Below, piece after piece: positions 23,901-32,257 of a stretch of 57,799 nucleotides of DNA. The DNA comes from Clostridiales bacterium. GTDB lineage: Bacteria; Bacillota; Clostridia; Saccharofermentanales; Saccharofermentanaceae. The stretch is from positions 1-57,799 of the forward strand of contig JAGCSR010000042.1 of the NCBI GenBank assembly GCA_017964005.1, in the 5' to 3' direction. Every line of letters begins with the position of its first letter. The first letter of the stretch is position 1. The notes under the pieces are model-generated. The model was not told the DNA's origin. It searched no databases and was given only the letters and a program-made list of their open reading frames with translations. The translations under genes were made by a program, and so were the position numbers.

Positions 23901-25607
23901 ATGAAGACGATGAGGGTAGACGGCAACGCCATGAGGGCGATGCTGAACAACGGGCTCGAGAATATCCGATGCCACGAAGAAGAAGTAAATATGCTGAACG
24001 TATTCCCCGTCCCCGACGGGGATACGGGCACGAACATGAGGCTGACACTGGAAGGCGGTCTTAAGGCCGCCAAGCCTGCAGCCGAATGCAACCTCTTCCT
24101 GCAGGAACTGTCCCGCGGGATGCTCTACAGCGCCAGAGGAAACTCCGGCGTTATCCTGTCCCAGTTCTTTAACGGCCTCTATCTCGAACTGTCAAGGTGT
24201 CCTACTGTCAGCGCGGCGGAACTCCGCAATGCCTGCATAAGAGGATACAGGAGCGCGTATAAGGCTGTCGTAAAGCCTACAGAAGGAACTATCCTCACCG
24301 TAACACGTCTCGGGATCGAGAACATCAGAGCCCAGATCGGAAGAAGGACTCCCATAGAAGACATGCTGTCCATGTATGTTGCGGAGATGAAGAAGACACT
24401 GACCTTCACTCCCGACATGTTGGCTGTCCTCAAGGAAGAGGGTGTTGTCGACAGCGGCGCCATCGGATTTATCTACATCGTCGAGGGAATGCTAAAGCAC
24501 CTCTACGGCGAGAAGATCGAATTCAAGGGCAAGACCGTAGGAGACAATCTTCCTGCGGGAATGGCTGCTGCAGCGGAACCCCTCGTCGATTTCACTCACT
24601 TCAACGAGAATTCCGTTTTCGTTGACGGGTACTGCATGGAGTTCATCCTCCAGATGATGAAGGGTAAGGAATACCTTAAGAACTTCAGGCTCAATAAGTT
24701 CATTAACGATATGTCCGACTTCGGTAACTCCATCGTTGCCATCCAGGACGATTCGAGAGTCAAGGTCCATATCCATACCAAAAAGCCTGCCAAGGTCATC
24801 GAGACCGCTCAGGCTTACGGTGAGTTCCTGACCTTTAAGCTCGAGAATATGCAGGTCATGCATAACCACCGTGACACATTGAAGATCAAGAAAGAGAACC
24901 GCAAGCCCCTCGCCATCACCGCTGTCGTTAACGGTGACGGAATGGTCAGTATCTTCAGAACATTGGGTTGTGATGCGGTAATCGACGCAGGTCCTTCAAT
25001 GAACGTGTCTTCTCAGGATTTTGTTGAGAAGTTCTCAGGCCTTAACGCGGATAAGATAGTTGTCCTTCCCGACAACAAGAATACAACTCTCGCGGCCCGT
25101 CAGGCAGCAAAGCTCTATGCCGAAGAAGGCGGCGAAGATATCGCTTCCGACGTCGTAGTATTAGAGACTTCGAATATGGCTGAAGGGTATTTTGCACTGG
25201 CTATGGATATTCAGTCTGACCCTGATGTTGATAACCGTATCGGTCAGATGAAGATGGGTATCGAAGGCGTTAACTGCCTTGCCATGACCCGTGCCACCAA
25301 GGCTTTCTCCAACGACCGTGTCAACCTGTCGGAGGGCGACGGATTTGTTGTCTTAAACGATGAGATAATCTTAGGGTGCCCGGCATCCGAATTCGAGCGT
25401 GACTGGGCTGATATTCTGGTCCGCGGGATCGTTGAGGTTCCCGATATCACGGATAAAGAGACATGCGTTATCTTCCGCGGTGAAGGCACGACGGATGACG
25501 ATGAGTATCTTCTGACCGACAAGATCGCAGAACAACTGCCGCTTTTGGAGACCACCGTTATCAACGGCGAACAATCCCTTTACGGCTGGATAATCGGTAT
25601 AGTGTGA
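23901..25607 (+). CDS. fakA: DAK2-domain fatty acid kinase subunit (FakA/YloV-like)
   Basis: This encodes a 568-residue protein, close to the usual ~550. The N-terminal DhaL/DAK2 kinase domain shows NVFPVPDGDTGTNM (Mg-ATP-binding aspartates, about 33-46) and SARGNSGVILSQFFNGL. Middle and C-terminal domains (GFIYIVEGMLKHLYG; VVLPDNKNTTLAARQAA; GEQSLYGWIIGI) match the FakA layout. FakA phosphorylates fatty acids bound to DegV/FakB so they can enter phospholipid synthesis. An alternative start nine bases downstream would drop three residues. Confidence 0.93.
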   Translation: MKTMRVDGNAMRAMLNNGLENIRCHEEEVNMLNVFPVPDGDTGTNMRLTLEGGLKAAKPAAECNLFLQELSRGMLYSARGNSGVILSQFFNGLYLELSRCPTVSAAELRNACIRGYRSAYKAVVKPTEGTILTVTRLGIENIRAQIGRRTPIEDMLSMYVAEMKKTLTFTPDMLAVLKEEGVVDSGAIGFIYIVEGMLKHLYGEKIEFKGKTVGDNLPAGMAAAAEPLVDFTHFNENSVFVDGYCMEFILQMMKGKEYLKNFRLNKFINDMSDFGNSIVAIQDDSRVKVHIHTKKPAKVIETAQAYGEFLTFKLENMQVMHNHRDTLKIKKENRKPLAITAVVNGDGMVSIFRTLGCDAVIDAGPSMNVSSQDFVEKFSGLNADKIVVLPDNKNTTLAARQAAKLYAEEGGEDIASDVVVLETSNMAEGYFALAMDIQSDPDVDNRIGQMKMGIEGVNCLAMTRATKAFSNDRVNLSEGDGFVVLNDEIILGCPASEFERDWADILVRGIVEVPDITDKETCVIFRGEGTTDDDEYLLTDKIAEQLPLLETTVINGEQSLYGWIIGIV

Positions 25608-25608
25608 T

Positions 25609-26559
25609 ATGGACTGGGTAACTGTATTAATTATTATCGCGGTCGTGATACTTATACTCGTGCTGCCCATGCCGCCTCTTGCCGCATGGATAGTCTGGCG
25701 GCTTCTTCTCGTCCGCACCAAGCCCGAGAAGTGGGGACGCAAGAGTTCTTTCCCCAACGACCCCGAATATCAGAGACTCTTTGACGAGGGCGCCGAATGG
25801 GGTAAAGCCCATGAGCAGTATAAGCAGCCAGTGACGATCACGTCAGACGGTTTTAAGCTTGCGGGCGAATACTTCGATTTTGGATACGACCGGGCGGTCA
25901 TCATCATCGCCGGCCGTACCGAGGGGTGCAATTATTCTTACTTTTTCGCGCCGCCTTACGAGCGTTCCGGATTCAATGTCCTTGTTATCGACAACCGTTC
26001 CCACGGTCTGTCGGAGGGTAAGTACAATGCCATCGGCTGCAAGGAGTACCGGGACATCATCGAGTGGTCCCGCATGCTTCACGACAAGTTCGGCAACACT
26101 AAGGTTGTCTGCCACGGTATCTGCATCGGCGCATCCACCGCCCTCAACGCCCTGGTATCCGATGAGTGTCCCGAGTGGCTTGCCGGCATGATATCGGAGG
26201 GTATGTATACAAGGTTCTATGAACCCTTCAAACTCCACATGATCGAGCAGAAGCGTCCCATCGGTCTTGGACTTTGGATCCTGACTCAGTTGGAGAAGCA
26301 CATCGCAGGCGGTGACATGGTGCACGACGGCCCGATCTTCAGGATCGACCGCCTGACCAAGCCCATCCTGATGATACACAGCCGCAAGGATTCCTATGCC
26401 CGTCCCGAGAACGCCGTACTGCTCTACGACAAGTGCGGTTCTACTCATAAGCACATGGCGTGGATGGAGTCCGGCGAGCACTCCAGGAGCCGCCTGGTAC
26501 ACCCTGAAGCTTATGACGGCGCCATCGAGAAGTTCCTGGCAGAAGAGTTCGGAAAGTAA
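25609..26559 (+). CDS. Alpha/beta hydrolase, membrane-anchored
   Basis: This encodes 316 residues starting 1 bp after the FakA stop, so it is translationally coupled. An N-terminal hydrophobic anchor (about 3-27) leads to an alpha/beta hydrolase domain with the nucleophile elbow CHGICIGAST, the acid in MIHSRKDSYARPE and the His in SGEHSRSR. It is related in plan to the hydrolase at 21979 but diverged. Placement directly after a fatty acid kinase suggests, without proof, release or use of acyl groups. It is the last gene of the run; an unusual repeat array follows before the convergent trpS. Confidence 0.85.
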   Translation: MDWVTVLIIIAVVILILVLPMPPLAAWIVWRLLLVRTKPEKWGRKSSFPNDPEYQRLFDEGAEWGKAHEQYKQPVTITSDGFKLAGEYFDFGYDRAVIIIAGRTEGCNYSYFFAPPYERSGFNVLVIDNRSHGLSEGKYNAIGCKEYRDIIEWSRMLHDKFGNTKVVCHGICIGASTALNALVSDECPEWLAGMISEGMYTRFYEPFKLHMIEQKRPIGLGLWILTQLEKHIAGGDMVHDGPIFRIDRLTKPILMIHSRKDSYARPENAVLLYDKCGSTHKHMAWMESGEHSRSRLVHPEAYDGAIEKFLAEEFGK

Positions 26560-26573
26560 TCCCAAGAACAAGA

Positions 26574-26698
26574 TTGTTACTGTAAACTGCGTTTGGTGTT
26601 ACTACACAGTAACGATTATGCCTGTTTACAGTAATATGTTACGGTAATCGCCGGAATTCGTTACTGTACAGTAATGGTTTTCGCGATTTACAGTAACA
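26574..26698. repeat. Two-copy symmetric array of GTTACTGTAAA half-sites
   Basis: A 60-bp unit occurs at 26576-26635 and 26638-26697 (62-bp period). Each unit is half-site GTTACTGTAAAC, 10 bp, a 16-bp near-palindrome GTTACT....AGTAAC (26598-26613; 26660-26675), 10 bp, then the inverted half-site GTTTACAGTAAT. Element centres are 24 bp apart within a unit. The 10-bp linkers are unrelated in sequence, so only the half-sites are conserved. It lies in the convergent intergenic space between the hydrolase and trpS. The element as a whole is not an intrinsic terminator; a separate one follows. Confidence 0.8.
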
Positions 26699-26720
26699 AA
26701 TGAGGAATATCAGAAGCACT

Positions 26721-26751
26721 GAAAAAGGCTGTCCCGCAACAGGACAGCCTT
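26721..26751 (-). terminator. Rho-independent terminator of trpS
   Basis: AAGGCTGTCC (26725-26734) and GGACAGCCTT (26742-26751) form a perfect 10-bp stem with a 7-nt loop. Read on the minus strand, a T-run (complement of 26722-26726) follows directly, 20 bp after the trpS stop. Confidence 0.88.
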
Positions 26752-26770
26752 AATAGTCATTGATAAATTA

Positions 26771-27760
26771 TCAGACCCTGCCGAATCCTACCGCCTTGCG
26801 GACCAGTTCATACTTCTCCGCTGCGATCTTGTTAGAGTAGTCGCGGCCTGCGTCCAGGATGTCGTTGATCCTGCCGGATGCCAATATCTCGTTATACTTC
26901 TCCTGGAATGCGCCAAGTCTTTCGACGAGGACTTCCGCAACGGCCTTCTTGAGATCGCCGTATCCGCCGCCTTCGAACTTGGCAACGGAATCTTCTATTG
27001 TGCATCCCGTGAATGCGGAATAGATGGTAAGGAGATTGGATACGCCGGGCTTGTTCTCTTCATCGAAAGCGACCTTGCCGTCGGAGTCTGTAACCGCGCT
27101 CATGATCTTCTTGCGGATGGTCTTCTCGTCATCGGAGAGGAAGACTGATGCCTTGGGGTTGTCTGTTGACTTGCTCATCTTCTGCTCGGGGTTCTGAAGG
27201 TCGCGGATCTTTGCGCCGATCACGGGGATCAGGGGCTCGGGGATCACGAACATCTCACCGTAGCGGTTGTTGAAACGCTCGGCAAGATTCCTTGCCAGTT
27301 CAACATGCTGCTTCTGGTCGATTCCCGTGGGAACGTACTTTGCATCGTAAAGAAGGATGTCGGCTGCCATAAGGTCAGGATAAGTAACGAGACCTTCTGT
27401 GAATGCTTCGTTCTTGGCGGACTTTGCCTTGAACTGATGCATACGGGTAAGATCGCCGTGAGGCGTGTGGCACTCTAAGATCCATGACAGGTTTGCGTGG
27501 TAGAGGTTCTCAGACTGGATATAGATATGCATGTTGGGAAGGTCCGGGTCGACACCGCAAGCGATGTACATAGCGATCGCGTTGATGATGTTGCGGTGCA
27601 GGGCATCCGGGTCCTGGGGAACCGTGATGGCGTGCATATCCGGGATGAACAGGAAAGTCTCATACTTGTCCTGGTAGTTTACTATCTGGCTGATGCCGCC
27701 GCAGTAGTTGCCTATTGTAAGCGCGCCTGAGGGCTGCAATCCGGTTAACAGTCTGTCCAT
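26771..27760 (-). CDS. trpS: Tryptophanyl-tRNA synthetase
   Basis: This encodes 329 residues starting MDRLLTGLQPSGALTIGNYC, which holds the class I HIGH-like motif (T-I-G-N). KMSKS-type residues appear in EQKMSKSTDN near residue 198. A run of 23 extra upstream codons in frame is rejected because GAGG precedes the ATG at 27760 and family proteins start there. It charges tRNA-Trp. It is a single gene on the minus strand, divergent from the nucleosidase gene; no T-box is visible in the short upstream region. Confidence 0.97.
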   Translation of the reverse strand: MDRLLTGLQPSGALTIGNYCGGISQIVNYQDKYETFLFIPDMHAITVPQDPDALHRNIINAIAMYIACGVDPDLPNMHIYIQSENLYHANLSWILECHTPHGDLTRMHQFKAKSAKNEAFTEGLVTYPDLMAADILLYDAKYVPTGIDQKQHVELARNLAERFNNRYGEMFVIPEPLIPVIGAKIRDLQNPEQKMSKSTDNPKASVFLSDDEKTIRKKIMSAVTDSDGKVAFDEENKPGVSNLLTIYSAFTGCTIEDSVAKFEGGGYGDLKKAVAEVLVERLGAFQEKYNEILASGRINDILDAGRDYSNKIAAEKYELVRKAVGFGRV

Positions 27761-27871
27761 GTTGTTATAAACCTCTTTTCGCGAAAAAATCGTTCGCGTA
27801 ATTTTATCACTTGAACATAACCTCTTCAAGTTCTGTTATATTATAAAAGTTATTAAGGAGGGTATCTGGGC

Positions 27872-28636
27872 ATGATCTGGCTTGTTACGGCAATGAGATG
27901 TGAGGGGGAGAAGATCGCCTCTATGTTCTGCGGTGACATGACTCACATAGTTACGGGAATAGGCCCGGAGAATGCGTCTTTTACCATAAATAAGCTCATT
28001 GATTCCGGCGAAGCCGGCCCCTGCGACAAGCTGGTAAATGTCGGTGTGTGCGGGGCAGGAGAAGATGTTCCGGCAAGAAGCATTCACTTCATCGATAAGA
28101 TCACGGATATGGTCAGCGGCAAAGAGTACTACCCGGACCTGTCGCTCTTCCCGTCTGATACGGAAGAAAGGAATATCTATACAAGCGACGATATTGTAAC
28201 AATAACAAAGCCGGGAGAACTATACGATGAAGAGGCTTCTGCGATCTTCGAAGCGGGACAGAAGTTCTTCTCGCCGGACTCGATGCTCTTCATCAAGATC
28301 GTGTCAGACCACGGCACGGATATTCCGTCCAAATCCGATATCGCTGATATGGTATTTGCCCATAAAGATACCATAAGATCTGCCATAGCCCGGCTTATGG
28401 AGAGGGCAGGACAGCAGGAGGATATCTTTATCCCGGATCTTAAGGATATGCTTTGCCTTACAGAAGCCATGAGCCATGACATGAATAATCTCCTGAGATA
28501 TGCCGCAGCGGGCGGGAAGACCGAACTGATCTTAAAGTACATCGAAGAGCAGAAAGCCGAAGGGAATCTTCCCGCAAAGAATAAGAGGGAAGGAGCAGTC
28601 CATGCAGGAAGGATCAAAGACATCCTCATCGGGTGA
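27872..28636 (+). CDS. Nucleosidase/phosphorylase-like protein linked to SPL-type gene
   Basis: This encodes a 254-residue cytosolic protein. LVTAMRCEGEKIASMF at the start, THIVTGIGPENASFTINKL and LVNVGVCGAG resemble the N-terminal half of MTA/SAH nucleosidase and purine nucleoside phosphorylases, with the glycine-rich ligand loop. SMLFIKIVSDHG is where family members carry '.K.vSD', including the catalytic Asp. The C-terminal ~80 residues are Glu/Lys-rich helices. Substrate is unknown. It overlaps the following spore-photoproduct-lyase-like gene by 35 bp, so the two are surely co-expressed; cleavage of a nucleoside by-product of radical SAM chemistry is one possible link. AAGGAGGG precedes the start. 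Confidence 0.7.
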   Translation: MIWLVTAMRCEGEKIASMFCGDMTHIVTGIGPENASFTINKLIDSGEAGPCDKLVNVGVCGAGEDVPARSIHFIDKITDMVSGKEYYPDLSLFPSDTEERNIYTSDDIVTITKPGELYDEEASAIFEAGQKFFSPDSMLFIKIVSDHGTDIPSKSDIADMVFAHKDTIRSAIARLMERAGQQEDIFIPDLKDMLCLTEAMSHDMNNLLRYAAAGGKTELILKYIEEQKAEGNLPAKNKREGAVHAGRIKDILIG

Positions 28637-29606
28637 GATAGCCCGCATCTATATAGAACAGGATCTGATATCGGACCCCGTTGCCCTCAAGATCATGGGG
28701 AAGCTTCCTTCCGCCAAGGTGATCCCGATCGGACACTATAAGGATGTGTTCTGCCGCCCCCGTCAGCAGTACGAAGTACAAAGGCAGCACCGTTCCCTGA
28801 TAATCGCCCGCAATACCGGCCGGCTGATATATGACGGGGCGCCGATGTGTCAGGACTTCGGCATGGAGAATTTCTCTTATGCCAATTCCCTGATGAACTG
28901 TATATACGACTGTGACTACTGTTTTCTTAAGGGCGTTTACGACACGGCGAATATCGTGGTGTTCGTAAACTTCGAAGACTATAAGAAAGCAGTGGAAGAA
29001 AAGCTCGCCCAAGGGCCTTTATATCTTTGCATTTCTTACGATACGGACCTTATGGCGCTGAACGGACTTTGCGGTCTTTGTGATATGTGGACTGATTACG
29101 CAAGGGACAAAGAAGGGCTTACGATCGAGATAAGGACCAAATCCGCGCCTTCACATTTTACTGTGTCCGATCATATCATATATGCGTTTACCCTGTCTCC
29201 TGACGAGGTGATCGCAAGGTACGAACACGGCACGCCGGGGCTGGGGTCCCGCCTTGAGGCCGTAAGAAGAGCTTTGGATTCCGGCGCGAATGTAAGACTC
29301 TGTTTTGATCCTCTGATGAAGATAGAAGGATTTGATGAGATCTATAACGGGTTCATAGACCGGGTGGCGTCCGAAGTCGATCTTGGCGCTGTCCGGGATA
29401 TGTCGGTGGGGACATTCAGGATCCCTGCGGATTATCTTAAGAGGATGAGAAGAAATTGCCCGATGTCGGAGGCGGCATGGTATCCTTATGACAATAAGGA
29501 TGGCGTATGCGGATATGAAGAAACTCTGGCTGCCCGCATGGCATCGCAGGTTATGGACAGGCTTTGCAGATATACCGGTAAGGAGAAGATCTACCTATGG
29601 GATTAG
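28602..29606 (+). CDS. Spore photoproduct lyase-like radical SAM protein
   Basis: This encodes 334 residues. NCIYDCDYCFLKG (about 104-116) is the CxxxCxxC [4Fe-4S] radical SAM motif in the SPL context, and LCISYDTDLMALNG, TKSAPSHF and LSPDEVIARYEHGTPGL are further SPL-family blocks. SplB repairs the spore photoproduct thymine dimer during germination; family members in non-sporulating bacteria are of uncertain role. No sporulation gene is present in this window. The start lies inside the upstream gene behind AAGGAG, and the end overlaps the next gene by 10 bp. Confidence 0.88.
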   Translation: MQEGSKTSSSGEIARIYIEQDLISDPVALKIMGKLPSAKVIPIGHYKDVFCRPRQQYEVQRQHRSLIIARNTGRLIYDGAPMCQDFGMENFSYANSLMNCIYDCDYCFLKGVYDTANIVVFVNFEDYKKAVEEKLAQGPLYLCISYDTDLMALNGLCGLCDMWTDYARDKEGLTIEIRTKSAPSHFTVSDHIIYAFTLSPDEVIARYEHGTPGLGSRLEAVRRALDSGANVRLCFDPLMKIEGFDEIYNGFIDRVASEVDLGAVRDMSVGTFRIPADYLKRMRRNCPMSEAAWYPYDNKDGVCGYEETLAARMASQVMDRLCRYTGKEKIYLWD

Positions 29607-30283
29607 AAGGTAAGTTGGCAATAGTTACGGGCGCGTCCTCGGGGATAGGCCGCGCGGTTGCGCTCAGGCTCTCTTCGGAGGGATGTGATGTGATTGGGTT
29701 CGGCAGGAGCTTCAAAGAAGACCTTCCCTTCAGGACGGTGGAACTGGACCTTACGGATACGCCAAGGGTGTTAATGGAGATGAGGGATATTCCCCCTGCA
29801 GATATCCTTGTGAACTGCGCAGGATGCGCTTATTACGGAGTGCACGGATCCATCTCTTCGGATGAGATCTCCGAGATGGTAAGGGTGGATCTGGAACTTC
29901 CAATGTTGCTTTGCCGTCAGTTCCTTCCCGGCCTCCGCGAGAAGGGAGGCATTATAATCAATATTGCCTCGGTAACCGCAACCAGGATCAATACCCATGC
30001 CGCGGCATACGGTGCGGTGAAGGCGGGCCTTCGGTCTTTTGGAAGGTCTTTGTTCGAAGAAGAAAGGAAGAACGGGGTTAGGGTCCTGACGGTATGTCCG
30101 GATCTTACGGATACGGCGCTTTACAGGAACGCGGATTTTGAGCCGGATCCCCGGTATTGTCTTGATGCGGCAACCGTTGCGGACAGTATAATAAATGCGG
30201 TCAAGATGCCTGAAGGTTCTCTGGTAACGGAGCTTGAGATCAGACCGCAGTTCAACAGGATAGTGAAGAAAGACAATGGCTGA
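29597..30283 (+). CDS. Short-chain dehydrogenase/reductase (SDR)
   Basis: This encodes a 228-residue classical SDR. The nucleotide-binding TGASSGIG is at about 12-19, NCAG near residues 75-78, the catalytic Ser in NIASVTATR, and the YxxxK pair in AAYGAVKAGLRSFG. It reduces or oxidises a small carbonyl or alcohol using NAD(P)H; the substrate cannot be predicted. Tight overlaps on both sides (10 bp upstream, 8 bp downstream) place it firmly in the nucleosidase-SPL-SDR-acyltransferase operon. Confidence 0.93.
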   Translation: MGLEGKLAIVTGASSGIGRAVALRLSSEGCDVIGFGRSFKEDLPFRTVELDLTDTPRVLMEMRDIPPADILVNCAGCAYYGVHGSISSDEISEMVRVDLELPMLLCRQFLPGLREKGGIIINIASVTATRINTHAAAYGAVKAGLRSFGRSLFEEERKNGVRVLTVCPDLTDTALYRNADFEPDPRYCLDAATVADSIINAVKMPEGSLVTELEIRPQFNRIVKKDNG

Positions 30284-31310
30284 AGACAACAATAAGACTA
30301 AGGCGCTGCATTATGACCTGCTCGATCTCATCAAGGGGATCGCGGCTATATGCGTGGTGTTTGTGCATATAAGGTTCCCGGGGAATACCGGGTCTATAAT
30401 GTCATCCTTCGGCACCTGCGGTGTCACGATATTCTTCCTGGTCAGCGGATATTTCATATATGATCCCGGCAATGACCGCAAGAAGATGTGCGACAGGATC
30501 CTGAAGAGGGTCGGGCGCAATATGATCATCACCCTGATAGCGATGGTCCTGTACTTCCTGTATACATATAACGAGAGAAGGATGTACGGCGGCCTCTCCG
30601 ACTGGCTGACCGAATTCACAGATCCCATTACCTATATCAGGATGATGTTTCCCGGAGACTTTGCGGTCATAAGCGGTGAACATCTGTGGTTCATGGCATC
30701 ACTTCTTTTCGCGTATCTTATCATCTGGTTATTTATTCAGTTCAAGATCGAAGGGAAGATAAAATATATGCTCCCGGTCCTCATGTGTATAAGGATCGGG
30801 CTTGAGCTTTATACGAGTTCATTCGGAACGCACTGGCTCATCTGCTCCAATGCTCTGGTGGCAGCCCTCCCCGTAATGGCGCTGGGTTATGTTATCGCCG
30901 AGAAGAAGAAGGAAGCGTTTGAGATGACCTCCAGTAAATTGGGTATCCTGGTCATCATATCGGTCGCGCTGATGATCGCATCGTCCGTGATCCGTATAGG
31001 AACCTTTGATCTCAGTCCCATATTCAAGATGATGACTGCGGTTACGGTCTTTATGTTCTGTATAGACCATCCCGACTGCCACCCTCCCCGCGCGCTTACG
31101 GTTATCGGGGCCAAGGATGCTCTTTATATCTATATTATCCACTACATGATGATCGACCCGATCATAAGACTTGTCCATAAGATCCCCGCTTCTCCCATTC
31201 CGGGAGAGTGGCTCGTTCCGATCCTGGTCGCAGTATTTGCCGTTATCGCCGCGATGATCATCAGGATCGTTTCTGATCTTGCGGGATCATTGATCAAAAA
31301 ACGGGGCTAA
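30276..31310 (+). CDS. Acyltransferase 3 family membrane protein
   Basis: This encodes a 344-residue polytopic protein with about ten membrane helices. LLDLIKGIAAICVVFVHIRF near the N-terminus holds the family's conserved His, and GAKDALYIYIIHYMMIDP near the C-terminus the matching His segment. It is a second, divergent paralogue of the acyltransferase at 16881 and probably modifies a surface glycan or lipid. Its start overlaps the SDR end by 8 bp. No clear terminator follows; the intergenic stretch to 31378 holds nothing recognisable. Confidence 0.87.
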   Translation: MAEDNNKTKALHYDLLDLIKGIAAICVVFVHIRFPGNTGSIMSSFGTCGVTIFFLVSGYFIYDPGNDRKKMCDRILKRVGRNMIITLIAMVLYFLYTYNERRMYGGLSDWLTEFTDPITYIRMMFPGDFAVISGEHLWFMASLLFAYLIIWLFIQFKIEGKIKYMLPVLMCIRIGLELYTSSFGTHWLICSNALVAALPVMALGYVIAEKKKEAFEMTSSKLGILVIISVALMIASSVIRIGTFDLSPIFKMMTAVTVFMFCIDHPDCHPPRALTVIGAKDALYIYIIHYMMIDPIIRLVHKIPASPIPGEWLVPILVAVFAVIAAMIIRIVSDLAGSLIKKRG

Positions 31311-31378
31311 AATCGGATTTTTCCGCTCGAAAACAGTACTTTCAAGGCTTTTCACGCAATATTGCATTTGTGTTACAT

Positions 31379-31426
31379 TAACAATATCTTGTGGATTACT
31401 GTTGACTCAACCACAAGATATGGTAT
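31379..31426 (+). promoter_or_regulatory. Pair of NrdR-type boxes over the nrdGD promoter
   Basis: TAACAATATCTTGTGG (31379-31394) and CCACAAGATATGGTAT (31411-31426) are inverted copies of a 16-bp element with centres 32 bp apart, about three helical turns. This matches the known arrangement of NrdR boxes upstream of ribonucleotide reductase operons. The downstream box overlaps the -10 and the upstream one lies beside the -35. NrdR represses when dATP is abundant. The nrdR gene itself is not in the window. Confidence 0.75.
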
Positions 31427-31429
31427 CCT
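31402..31429 (+). promoter_or_regulatory. nrdGD promoter
   Basis: TTGACT (31402-31407), a 16-bp spacer and TATCCT (31424-31429) sit inside the paired NrdR-type boxes. The predicted transcript start is about 45 bp before the nrdG ATG. Confidence 0.6.
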
Positions 31430-31480
31430 ATATGAGCACGAACCTGAAGAGTAAAAGGCTGAACGGCAAGAGGAGCGGAC

Positions 31481-32200
31481 ATGATCATCGGAGGTTTACA
31501 GAAGGTTACTTTATTGGATTTTCCGGGGAAAGTCGCCTGCACAGTCTTCACCGTAGGATGCAATATGAGATGCCCTTTCTGCCACAATCCGGGACTTGTC
31601 AATGCGATAGGACCCGCGATGCCCCAAGAGGAGTTCTGGGATTATCTCGAGGAGAGGAAGAAGATCCTGGACGGTGTCTGTATAACGGGCGGCGAACCTC
31701 TTATCCATGATGACATAGAAGACTTCATCATGAAGATAAGGGACAAGGGGCTGCTTGTGAAGCTCGACACTAACGGATCTTTCCCGGACAGGCTCAAGTC
31801 CATCCTCGATAAAGGCCTTGTGGAGTTCGTCGCGATGGACATCAAGAATACGATCGACCGTTATCCGATGACCGTGGGGATCCCGGACTTCGATACGGAA
31901 CCGATCCTTCGCAGCATCAAGATCATAGAAGAGTCCGGCATCGACCATGAGTTCAGGACGACTGTTGTGGGGCAGCTCCACAGATCCGAAGACTTCGGGC
32001 AGATCGCCAAACTCATTGAAGGATCCGACAGATACTATCTTCAGTCATTCAACGACACGGGGGACCTTGTGTCGGACAACGGCAAAGAAGGCAAACAGGA
32101 AGTAAGATACGGACCTATGACAAGACCGGATCTTGAAGAAGCTCTGAAGAATGCCAGGACCGTAATACCGACTGCCAAGATCAGGGGCGAAGAAGATTAA
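31481..32200 (+). CDS. nrdG: Anaerobic ribonucleotide reductase activating protein
   Basis: This encodes 239 residues. GCNMRCPFCHNPG (26-38) gives the radical SAM CxxxCxxC (C27, C31, C34), and CITGGEPLIHDD is the SAM-binding GGE block. It cleaves S-adenosylmethionine to install the glycyl radical on NrdD. NrdG proteins are often about 150-170 residues; this longer form matches the pyruvate formate-lyase-activase-like 'anaerobic RNR activase' (TIGR02495 type) found in Clostridia. AGGAG lies 5 bp before the ATG. nrdD follows 57 bp later. Confidence 0.92.
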   Translation: MIIGGLQKVTLLDFPGKVACTVFTVGCNMRCPFCHNPGLVNAIGPAMPQEEFWDYLEERKKILDGVCITGGEPLIHDDIEDFIMKIRDKGLLVKLDTNGSFPDRLKSILDKGLVEFVAMDIKNTIDRYPMTVGIPDFDTEPILRSIKIIEESGIDHEFRTTVVGQLHRSEDFGQIAKLIEGSDRYYLQSFNDTGDLVSDNGKEGKQEVRYGPMTRPDLEEALKNARTVIPTAKIRGEED

Positions 32201-32257
32201 GTGAACAATGCAGCACCTAAGCTGCCAAAAATATAAAACACAAAGGGGAGTTAACTT

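Noticed and set aside
26598..26613. The inner palindrome as an intrinsic terminator of the hydrolase gene
   Set aside because: The stem is AT-rich, has no T-run after it and recurs as part of a symmetric array; a proper terminator for the opposite strand lies at 26721-26751.
27761..27871. T-box or trp leader upstream of trpS
   Set aside because: Only about 100 bp separate trpS from the divergent gene and no T-box core sequence or terminator is visible.
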